Assembly (NCBI GenBank): GCA_010027295.1
Contig: RGVM01000169.1
Span: forward strand, 1-6,292
From: Chitinophagia bacterium
GTDB lineage: Bacteria > Bacteroidota > Bacteroidia > Chitinophagales > Chitinophagaceae
Length of the DNA stretch: 6,292 nt
Direction: 5' to 3'
Part shown: positions 1 through 5,866 of the stretch, piece after piece
Position numbering within the stretch: position 1 is the stretch's first letter
Layout of the letters: every line of letters starts with the position of its first letter
Translations under genes and position numbers: made by a program
The notes under the pieces: generated by a model
What the model was told of the DNA's origin: nothing
Seen by the model: the letters and a program-made list of their open reading frames with translations, nothing else
Databases searched by the model: none

Positions 1-530
1 GCGCCATCTGGGCCTCCATCGTGGCGGCCCTCGGCGTGGAGGCCTTCCGAATCCTCATCACACCCGACAGCGTACGCATCATGGACAAGCTGGAGAAAAC
101 CGTACGCTACGCCGTAGCCTCCGAACTGCAGGAGATCACCCAGCTTCCATTCGACTTCGGCTCGCTCCAGGAACTCATCGTTGGCAACCCTGTCGGACTG
201 GACAGCCTGCCCGACAAGTTCCGGCTGCAGGAAGCCTCCGTGCTACTCGAATACTTCCATGAAGGATTCCGGCACATGCTGACCTATGACACGACAGGCC
301 CTGCCCTGCGGACCAATCGGCTCGACGAGACTGATCCGCAGCGCCACCGGAACGCCATCCTGTCCTTCGACCAGTACCAGGATCATTCGGGGCGCAGCTT
401 CCCCAACCTTCGCCGCATGACGCTCACCGACAAGGAGAAGACCGATATCACCCTCGACTTCCGGCAGGTCGACTTCGACGTCCCCGTGGCATTCCCCTTC
501 TCAGTGCCCAGGAACTACAAATTGAAGTAA
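1..530 (+). CDS. DUF4292 family envelope protein, 5'-truncated
   Basis: This is the C-terminal 175 residues of a protein whose start lies left of the window. The reading frame begins at base 3 and is open from the edge, so the in-frame GTG at 21 is not a credible start. The first residues read IWASIVAALGVEAFRILITP, followed by DSVRIMDKLEK. This matches the DUF4292 core, in which a Trp-Ile/Ala-Ser strand precedes a 'G-EA-R-LIT-DSV--MD' block. The rest is a run of alternating strands (for example TDITLDFRQVDFDVPVAFPFSVP near the end), consistent with a beta-rich fold. From general knowledge, DUF4292 proteins are usually Bacteroidota lipoproteins or exported proteins of unknown role; the signal region would be outside this window. 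The gene is followed 70 bases later by an EnvC-like gene on the same strand, a common Bacteroidota arrangement that suggests a cell-envelope function. The family call is from pattern memory and the biochemical role is unknown. Confidence 0.8.
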   Translation, partial: AIWASIVAALGVEAFRILITPDSVRIMDKLEKTVRYAVASELQEITQLPFDFGSLQELIVGNPVGLDSLPDKFRLQEASVLLEYFHEGFRHMLTYDTTGPALRTNRLDETDPQRHRNAILSFDQYQDHSGRSFPNLRRMTLTDKEKTDITLDFRQVDFDVPVAFPFSVPRNYKLK

Positions 531-600
531 TTTTAACGCAGACAACCCGTCGGTCCGAGGCCGAAGGCCCGATTTGGCACGATTTCCGCCCCACATCCGC

Positions 601-1953
601 ATGATGACAAGATACATCCCTGTCCTGCGCCGACTGGCCCTCGCCTGGCTGCTAGCCCTGCCGATGCTGATCGCGGCCCAGACGCAACCGAAGGAGGAAT
701 TGGAGAAGCGGAGAAGGCAGATTGAGGCCGAGATCCAGCAGCTGCAGGCGCAGCAGAAAGAGCTCTCCCGCAGCAAGAAGACGTCCGTTGCGCAGCTGAA
801 CCTCGTTCAGTCGAGGCTGCGCAGCCGCTTCGCGATCATAGACAACCTCAACGACGAGCTGCGCCTCATCGACGAGACCATCTTCACTAATAATCGCGAG
901 ATCTACCGGCTGCGCAGGCATCTCGACACGCTACGCGACCAATATGCCCGCACCCTCGAGTACTCCTACAAGAACCGCAGCAGTCATGACATGCTGAACT
1001 TTCTGTTCACCTCCGCGAGCTTCAACGACGCGTTCAAGCGGGCTGCCTACCTGAAAAGCTACCGCCATTACCGCGAGGACCAGGCACGTAATATCATTCG
1101 AACCAGCGCGGAGCTGCAGGCCACCATCGGGAGACTATCGCGAAACAAGGAGGAGAAGAGCAGCGCCCTGCAGGAACAGAATCGCCAGAAGGAGATCCTG
1201 GAGGAGGAGAAGCGGGAAAAGGCGCGTGTGGTGAACGAGATCAAGGCAAGGGAGCGGGACCTCTCCAAGGAACTCATTGCGAAGCGCAAGACACTGAACG
1301 ACCTCTCCAGGTCGATCCGGCTCCTCGTCCAGAAGGAGATTGACAGGGCTCGGATGGAACGAGAGGCTGCAGATCGCAGGCTTCGGGAAGATGCTGCCCT
1401 GGCCGCTAAGGCAAAGGCCGCCGGCGCAGCTTCTGGTAAGAACGCGACCACGCCCGTGCCGGTCAGGGAAGAGCCTGTCGCGCCGGCCACGGCAACCACC
1501 CGCAAGTCTGCCGAGTTGGAGAATACGCCTGAAGTCACGCGCGTCTCTGTCGGTTTCGAAAACAACCGGAGGAATATCCCCTGGCCGGTTGATATCGGCA
1601 CTGTCACGTCCGGCTTCGGGCGCCGCAAGATTGAGGGCACCAGTCTCTATGAGGAGAACATCGGCATCACGATACAAACCAAGGAGGGGCAAACTGTCAA
1701 GGCTGTCTTCGAGGGGGTCGTGACCTCCGTCTTCGACGTAGACGGCAGTGCCACTGTCACCATCCAGCACGGGAAATATTTCACCACTTATTACAATCTT
1801 TCCGTGGTAGGTGTCGCTAAAGGCGCACGTGTGTCGATGGGACAGTCGATCGGAAAGGCCGGCGCAAACGACTACGGAGACGGCGAGATCATCTTTGTGG
1901 TGAATGTCGAGAAGGATTTCGTGGACCCGATGAACTGGCTGAAGGCCAGGTGA
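601..1953 (+). CDS. EnvC-like murein hydrolase activator with degenerate LytM (M23) domain
   Basis: The product is a 450-residue exported protein. Residues 1-26 form a signal peptide: basic start, hydrophobic LALAWLLALPMLIAA, then a probable cut before Gln27. Residues about 28-115 and 150-265 are charged and heptad-like coiled coil, rich in Glu, Lys, Arg and Gln. Between them is the EnvC-type segment with YKNRSSHDMLNFLF (about 124-137). An Ala/Pro/Thr-rich linker (about 265-310) leads to a LytM domain from Trp328 to the end. The fold motifs are present (TSGFGRR, IQHGKYFTTYY, DPMNWL), but Asn353 and Thr357 replace the first His and Asp, Asn399 replaces the YxHL His, and Ile430 and Phe432 replace the HxH pair. 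The domain should therefore not bind catalytic zinc. By analogy with E. coli EnvC it probably activates a peptidoglycan amidase in the periplasm during cell separation. The start is ATG 601 (or ATG 604); TTG 574 would add residues before the signal peptide. No Shine-Dalgarno is seen. Confidence 0.85.
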   Translation: MMTRYIPVLRRLALAWLLALPMLIAAQTQPKEELEKRRRQIEAEIQQLQAQQKELSRSKKTSVAQLNLVQSRLRSRFAIIDNLNDELRLIDETIFTNNREIYRLRRHLDTLRDQYARTLEYSYKNRSSHDMLNFLFTSASFNDAFKRAAYLKSYRHYREDQARNIIRTSAELQATIGRLSRNKEEKSSALQEQNRQKEILEEEKREKARVVNEIKARERDLSKELIAKRKTLNDLSRSIRLLVQKEIDRARMEREAADRRLREDAALAAKAKAAGAASGKNATTPVPVREEPVAPATATTRKSAELENTPEVTRVSVGFENNRRNIPWPVDIGTVTSGFGRRKIEGTSLYEENIGITIQTKEGQTVKAVFEGVVTSVFDVDGSATVTIQHGKYFTTYYNLSVVGVAKGARVSMGQSIGKAGANDYGDGEIIFVVNVEKDFVDPMNWLKAR

Positions 1954-1988
1954 GCACTTCACCGGGTGGGTAGCGTCCGGCTGTTGAC

Positions 1989-3131
1989 TCAGGGTATGAT
2001 GGCGGACTCCATCCCCAGGCACCTTTCATACAGTGCCTCGTACATAGGTACGATGCTGCCGATGTCGAAACGTTGCGCCTGTGCTCTGGCCCCTTTTCGG
2101 TAGGCTTCCAGAACTTCGTCCTCGCCAAGGATGGAGACGGCCATCGAGGCCATGGATTCGACGTCGCCGACGGCTGCCAGTTCTCCGTTGCTGCCCGGTG
2201 TCACGATCTCGGGGATTCCGCCTGCGTCGCTCGCCACAACAGGCACGCCAGCCGCCATGGCCTCCAGGGCTGCCAGTCCGAAACTCTCGTATTCGGAGGG
2301 GAGCAGGAAGAGATCGGAGATGACGAAGATGTCCTCCATGTCCTGCTGCTTGCCGAGCATGCGTACGTCATCGCAGAGTCCCAATTGGCGGACGAGGTCC
2401 TCTGCCATGGGTCGCTCCGGGCCGTCGCCCACCAGCAGCAGCTTGGAAGGCAGTTGTTTCCGGATGCCGGCGAAGATCCGGACTACGTCGTCGATACGCT
2501 TCACCTTACGGAAGTTGGACGCGTGCAGGATGATGCGTTCGCCCTGCGGGGCGATCACCTTTCGGAAGGCGTCGATGGGCTTCTTGTCGAAGCGGCGTAC
2601 GTCGACGAAGTTGTGGATCACTTCGATGGGCTTCCCGATGCGGAAGTTGGCGAAGGTCTCGTCCCTTAGGTTCTCCGATACTGCCGTGATGGCATCGCTC
2701 TCGTTGATGGAGAAGGTCACGACGGGGGCGTAGGTCTTATCCTTACCCACAAGCGTGATGTCGGTCCCGTGCAAGGTGGTGATGACGGGGATATGGGTGC
2801 CTTCCTGTGCAGCGATCCGCTTTGCCATGTAGGCGGCCGCGGCATGGGGGATGGCATAGTGTACGTGCAGGAGGTCTAGATGGTTGTTGCGTATGACATC
2901 CACCATCGTGCTCGCCAGGGCCGACTCATAGGGTGGGTAGTCGAAAAGTGGGTAGGTGGGCACATGCACCTCGTGATAGAAAATATTGGCGCTGAAGCCC
3001 GTGAGGCGTACCGGTTGACGGTAGGTGATGAAATGTATGTTGTGGCCCTTGTCGGCCAGGGCCTTGCCCAGCTCTGTGGCCAGCACACCACTTCCCCCGA
3101 ATGTGGGGTAACAGACGATTCCGATGTTCAT
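1989..3131 (-). CDS. bshA: BshA, N-acetyl-alpha-D-glucosaminyl L-malate synthase
   Basis: This is a 380-residue cytoplasmic GT-B glycosyltransferase of family GT4. BshA joins GlcNAc from UDP-GlcNAc to L-malate, the first step of bacillithiol synthesis; BshB then deacetylates the product and BshC adds cysteine. Visible marks are the N-terminal GGSG loop (12-15), the family-typical segment HVHYAIPHA (89-97), TLHGTDITLVG (119-129), the second-domain loop ASNFRKVKR (204-212), LLLVGDGPER (231-240), and the donor-sugar motif EYESFGLAALEAMAAGVPVV (280-299), whose Glu282 and Glu290 form the EX7E pair. The length matches the usual size of about 375-385 residues. I chose the ATG at 3131-3129 because the protein then begins MNIGIVCYPTFGGSG, exactly where the family begins; upstream in-frame codons would add an unlikely 18-residue tail. 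It converges on the EnvC-like gene and diverges from the 123-residue gene. No other bsh gene is in the window. Confidence 0.93.
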   Translation of the reverse strand: MNIGIVCYPTFGGSGVLATELGKALADKGHNIHFITYRQPVRLTGFSANIFYHEVHVPTYPLFDYPPYESALASTMVDVIRNNHLDLLHVHYAIPHAAAAYMAKRIAAQEGTHIPVITTLHGTDITLVGKDKTYAPVVTFSINESDAITAVSENLRDETFANFRIGKPIEVIHNFVDVRRFDKKPIDAFRKVIAPQGERIILHASNFRKVKRIDDVVRIFAGIRKQLPSKLLLVGDGPERPMAEDLVRQLGLCDDVRMLGKQQDMEDIFVISDLFLLPSEYESFGLAALEAMAAGVPVVASDAGGIPEIVTPGSNGELAAVGDVESMASMAVSILGEDEVLEAYRKGARAQAQRFDIGSIVPMYEALYERCLGMESAIIP

Positions 3132-3252
3132 ATGTGTGTGTTCGGACCAGGCAACCATGCAAGGTACGGATACCAAACATCGCAATGGCTTGCAGGGTTC
3201 GCCGGCGCAGCCATTTGACCTTATTCCTTACATTGTGTATCAAATCGACCCC
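3132..3252. promoter_or_regulatory. Divergent intergenic region, presumed promoters for bshA and the 123-residue gene
   Basis: These 121 bases lie between two divergently oriented starts, so they should contain a promoter for each direction. I searched for the Bacteroidota pattern (TTTG near -33 and TAnnTTTG near -7, about 19-21 bases apart) and found no convincing full match on either strand. The plus strand has TTTG at 3214-3217 and a TA at 3238-3239 at plausible spacing, but the rest of the -7 element is missing. A 7-base inverted repeat is listed separately. The promoter role is inferred from gene orientation only. Confidence 0.4.
3184..3215. repeat. 7-base inverted repeat in the divergent region
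   Basis: AATGGCT at 3184-3190 is the exact reverse complement of AGCCATT at 3209-3215, with 18 bases between the arms. With T3191 bulged out, two more GC pairs (3192-3193 with 3207-3208) could extend the stem. The loop contains the palindrome GCCGGC (3201-3206). It could be an operator half-site pair or an RNA hairpin in a leader. A 7-base match in a region this size could also arise by chance. Confidence 0.3.
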
Positions 3253-3624
3253 ATGCGGAAGACCATCGTTATCATCGTGCTGTCCCTCCTGCTCGTACTG
3301 TCGGGCTACCTGTATTGGAAGTACTGGTTCGTCTTCGGGGAGGGAACCAAGACGGGGGAGCTCAACTATCTTGTCCGCAAGGGGTATCTCTTCAAGACCT
3401 ATGAGGGGAAGCTCATCCAGTCGGGCTTCCGTTCTCGTACGCAGGGCGTCATACAATCCTATGAGTTCGAGTTCTCCGTGGACAACGAGGCCGTGGCCCG
3501 GGAGCTAATGACGGGGAATGGGCGCACCTACACCCTTCACTACCGCGAGTACCTGGGCACCCTGCCCTGGCGGGGCTACAGCCTGTATGTCGTCGACAGT
3601 ATCGTCACCTCATCCTCCTACTGA
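3253..3624 (+). CDS. Small single-pass membrane protein of unknown function (Bacteroidota conserved)
   Basis: The product is 123 residues long. MRK is followed by a strongly hydrophobic helix (about residues 4-22, TIVIIVLSLLLVLSGYLYW), then a soluble domain of about 95 residues that is probably outside the cytoplasm. The domain contains GELNYLVRKGYLFKTYEGKL (35-54), then EFEFSVDN (71-78), YTLHYREY (93-100) and WRGYSLYVVDSI (106-117). It is rich in aromatic residues and alternates like a small beta barrel or sandwich. This KG-Y-FKTYEG ... FSV ... LHY ... WRG pattern recalls short Bacteroidota proteins that databases sometimes label '6-phosphogluconate dehydrogenase'. Nothing here supports that name: there is no Rossmann motif and the length is far too short. 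The start is ATG 3253; the open frame extends upstream to 3124 but that part is non-hydrophobic and would bury the membrane helix. It lies 16 bases before the M28 peptidase gene and is probably co-transcribed with it. Confidence 0.72.
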   Translation: MRKTIVIIVLSLLLVLSGYLYWKYWFVFGEGTKTGELNYLVRKGYLFKTYEGKLIQSGFRSRTQGVIQSYEFEFSVDNEAVARELMTGNGRTYTLHYREYLGTLPWRGYSLYVVDSIVTSSSY

Positions 3625-3640
3625 CAGAACCCCCCAAGCC

Positions 3641-5020
3641 ATGATTCGATTCCTGCTGGTTGTTACCTGCTGTAGCCTGATCCTGGTCCCGAAGCCTTCT
3701 GCCGCACAGTCGGAGGACTCTCTGGTCATCCGCCGCATCGCCGATGAGATCCTGCGGAACGGTACGGCCTATGAGAACCTACGTTTCCTATGTAAGCAGG
3801 TGGGGCCAAGGCTATCGGGATCGGCAGGCGCGGAGCGTGCAGTGCAGGAGACGGCCAGGATGATGCGCGAGGCGGGCGCCGATACGGTGATGCTCCAGCC
3901 CTGCCTGGTACCTCACTGGGTGCGCGGCGACGGGGAGGCGGCGTATGTCTATGGTACTGACGGCGGACGGCGCGCGATAAGGGCCGTCGCCCTGGGCAAC
4001 TCCGTCGGCACGTCGAAGAAGGGCGTCAGGGGAAAGGTTGTCGAAGTGAGGGATTTCGCCGAACTCGACAGGCTGGGCAAGGCCGGGGTGGAGGGACGCA
4101 TCGTGTTCTTCAATCATGCGATGGACCCGACCATGCTGCAGACCTTCCGGGCCTATGGACAGGCGGGCGCCTATCGGGGCAATGGGCCCTCGATGGCTGC
4201 TAAGTACGGGGCCGTGGGCGTCGTGATCCGGTCCCTTGCATCCAATATCGACGACTACCCGCATACCGGATCCACGCGCTACAACGATTCCTTCCCGCAA
4301 CTCCCGGCCGTGGCCGTCAGCACCAGGGAGGCCGAGCGGCTGAGCGCCGACCTGCGTGCCGGCGTCATCCGGGAGCTCTGGTTCCGTACTACGGCGGAAA
4401 TGCTGCCTGATGCGCCTTCCTACAATGTGATCGGCGAGATCCGCGGCTCCGAGTTCCCCGACGAGGTCATCACCGTGGGTGGCCACCTCGACAGCTGGGA
4501 CCTCGGAGAGGGTGCGCATGACGACGGCACCGGCTGCGTCCAGAGCATCGAGGTCCTTCGTGTCATGAAGGCCCTCGGCATCCGGCCGAAGCGCACCATA
4601 CGCGCCGTGATGTTCATGAACGAGGAGAACGGTCTCCGGGGTGGACTCGCCTATGCCGAGGCGGCGAAAGAGGACGGCAGGAAGCACGTCTTCGCACTCG
4701 AAAGCGATGCCGGTGGCTTCACGCCCCGTGGCTTCGGCTTCTCGGGCTCTCCGGCGCAGTTCCAGAAGTTCATGGGCTGGCGCGGACTCTTCCAGCCCTA
4801 TGGGGCCGGCGACTTCGCCAATGGGGGAGGAGGCGCCGACATAGGACCGCTTCGCCCGCTGGGCACAGCCCTCGCAGGATTTGTGCCTGACTCACAGAGG
4901 TATTTCGACGTGCATCACGCGTCATCCGATGTGTTCGAGGCTGTCAGTCCCCGCGAACTCAACCTAGGGGCAGTGGTGATGGCCGGCCTGGTCTATCTCG
5001 TCAGTCAGCACGGACTCTGA
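3641..5020 (+). CDS. Secreted M28 family zinc peptidase, carboxypeptidase Q-like
   Basis: The product is 459 residues. Residues 1-22 form a signal peptide ending SAA, with a probable cut before Gln23. An N-terminal segment of the peptidase fold (about 30-120) is followed by a PA-like insert (about 125-235, with GRIVFFNHAMDP and AAKYGAVGVVIRS), then the M28 catalytic core. By alignment with known M28 enzymes the co-catalytic zinc ligands are His282 and Asp294 (GGHLDSWD ... HDDGTG), Glu329, Asp356 (ESDAGG) and His426 (HHASSD). Asp284 and the general base Glu328 are also present, so the site looks complete. The order and wording of these motifs closely resemble animal carboxypeptidase Q (plasma glutamate carboxypeptidase), an exopeptidase acting on small peptides. 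The likely role is extracytoplasmic hydrolysis of di- or oligopeptides for nutrition or turnover; the true substrate is unknown. There is no lipobox and no C-terminal type IX secretion sorting domain. The ATG at 3641 starts directly at the signal peptide, 16 bases after the preceding gene. Confidence 0.9.
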   Translation: MIRFLLVVTCCSLILVPKPSAAQSEDSLVIRRIADEILRNGTAYENLRFLCKQVGPRLSGSAGAERAVQETARMMREAGADTVMLQPCLVPHWVRGDGEAAYVYGTDGGRRAIRAVALGNSVGTSKKGVRGKVVEVRDFAELDRLGKAGVEGRIVFFNHAMDPTMLQTFRAYGQAGAYRGNGPSMAAKYGAVGVVIRSLASNIDDYPHTGSTRYNDSFPQLPAVAVSTREAERLSADLRAGVIRELWFRTTAEMLPDAPSYNVIGEIRGSEFPDEVITVGGHLDSWDLGEGAHDDGTGCVQSIEVLRVMKALGIRPKRTIRAVMFMNEENGLRGGLAYAEAAKEDGRKHVFALESDAGGFTPRGFGFSGSPAQFQKFMGWRGLFQPYGAGDFANGGGGADIGPLRPLGTALAGFVPDSQRYFDVHHASSDVFEAVSPRELNLGAVVMAGLVYLVSQHGL

Positions 5021-5026
5021 GTTTGT

Positions 5027-5055
5027 ATCTCATCCACCTTCGGCGGAAATGAGGT
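5027..5055. terminator. Hairpin between convergent genes, candidate bidirectional terminator
   Basis: A stem can form between 5027-5033 and 5049-5055 (seven pairs, one of them T-G), continuing through 5034-5038 with 5042-5046 (four GC pairs and one A-C mismatch) around a TTC loop. The unpaired AA at 5047-5048 forms a bulge. It fills most of the 49-base gap between the stops of the M28 peptidase gene and the methyltransferase gene. No T-run follows on either strand, so it is not a textbook intrinsic terminator; position is the main argument. Confidence 0.45.
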
Positions 5056-5069
5056 TCTAGCCGGGTGTT

Positions 5070-5795
5070 CTAATCCCTTCCCAGCAGGAAAATGGCGGGC
5101 ACTTTCCCGATACTCGGACGCTGACGTTTCCAGGCCTCCACGGGCATTGTCCGGATGTTTTCCGAAGGGGACGTGATGCCCATGGCGATACAGAGTCGCG
5201 TGTCGGGGCGGCAGACGGAGAGCAGCGTCTCGACCATGGCCTCGTTGCGATAGGGGGTCTCTATGAACAGATGCGTGCAGCCTGTCCGCCATGCATCGCT
5301 TTCGAGGTCGCGGACGGCTTTCCTGCGGGCATCTGACGCAACGGGCAGGTAGCCGTTGAAACGAAACTGCTGTCCGTTGAGTCCGCTGGCCATCAGCGCG
5401 AGCAGGATGGAACTCGGACCTGTATGGGGGCGCACGATGGCGCCTTCCTGCTGTGCCATCCGCACCAATTCCTGTCCGGGGTCGGCGATGCCGGGACATC
5501 CCGCCTCGCTGAGGATGCCGATATCTAGCCCGCTGCGCAGGGCCTCCACGAAGGCGCGCTTCGCCTCCGTCATGTCCTGTTCCATTCGGTGCCAGGTACG
5601 CCCGTCGATATCGAAGGACGGGAGCAGTCTTCGTATCTGCCGCCGGGCCGTGCGCTCGTTCTCGACGAAGAGGATGCGGCATGCCTCCAGGGCAAGGAGG
5701 GTGCCTGCGGGAATGGTCTGTACCCCTTCCTCTGACAGGAGGGTGGGAATCAGATGGACGACGGCTTTCGGGGACATATCCTTGCTTGTCGACAT
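5070..5795 (-). CDS. SAM-dependent methyltransferase, RsmI-like tetrapyrrole methylase fold, short form
   Basis: The product is 241 residues and cytoplasmic. Motifs in order: VVHLIPTLLSEEG (12-24), the first strand and SAM-side loop; FVENERTARR (43-52); SEAGCPGIADPGQELV (96-111), the hallmark loop corresponding to SDAGTPLISDPG in RsmI; PHTGPSSILLALMASGL (123-139) and FRFNGYLP (144-151); and FIETPYRN (177-184), matching the E-PHR motif. RsmI makes the 2'-O-methyl group on 16S rRNA C1402. This protein differs by the SEAGCPG and GPSSIL variants and by lacking the C-terminal extension of true RsmI (about 280 residues). It therefore belongs to the shorter paralogous family, whose substrate is not established to my knowledge, and I do not assign rsmI. 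The start is ATG 5795 (MSTSKDM), preceded by a weak purine-rich AAAGGGAAG; ATG 5777 is an alternative. It is the second gene after EI24 on this strand, 71 bases downstream. Confidence 0.82.
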   Translation of the reverse strand: MSTSKDMSPKAVVHLIPTLLSEEGVQTIPAGTLLALEACRILFVENERTARRQIRRLLPSFDIDGRTWHRMEQDMTEAKRAFVEALRSGLDIGILSEAGCPGIADPGQELVRMAQQEGAIVRPHTGPSSILLALMASGLNGQQFRFNGYLPVASDARRKAVRDLESDAWRTGCTHLFIETPYRNEAMVETLLSVCRPDTRLCIAMGITSPSENIRTMPVEAWKRQRPSIGKVPAIFLLGRD

Positions 5796-5866
5796 CGTTC
5801 TTCCCTTTGCTTTACCTGGTGGCTCGAAGTGGAAACGGCTCGAATGGGGGGAGGGGCGCTCCGGCC

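Noticed and set aside
550..572. Possible hairpins in the gap between the DUF4292 and EnvC-like genes (TCGG/CCGA, and GGCC/GGCC around GAA)
   Set aside because: The stems are only four bases, compete with each other, and have no proper T-run; not enough for a terminator call.
1949..1963. A five-pair stem (GGTGA with TCACC) overlapping the stop of the EnvC-like gene, in the convergent gap with bshA
   Set aside because: It is too short and has no T-run; likely chance, though some termination signal is expected near here.
1135..2022. A 295-codon open frame on the minus strand, and another at 1068-1640, opposite the EnvC-like gene
   Set aside because: They lie fully or mostly inside a gene with clear signal peptide, coiled coil and LytM domain. 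Their translations are low-complexity and resemble no family; they are GC-rich shadows.
2073..2733. Plus-strand open frames of about 200 codons inside bshA
   Set aside because: bshA is unambiguous on the opposite strand and the shadow translations show no domain or motif.
3253..3624. Annotation as 6-phosphogluconate dehydrogenase
   Set aside because: There is no nucleotide-binding motif, the length is about a quarter of that enzyme, and an N-terminal membrane helix is present.
3812..4687. A 291-codon minus-strand open frame opposite the M28 peptidase
   Set aside because: It is rich in His, Asp and Gly in a way expected from the complement of the peptidase codons, and has no recognisable motif or start context.
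5821..5844. Direct repeat GGCTCGAA at 5821-5828 and 5837-5844 upstream of the methyltransferase start
   Set aside because: It is a single eight-base repeat with no symmetry and no third copy; could be chance and suggests no specific site.
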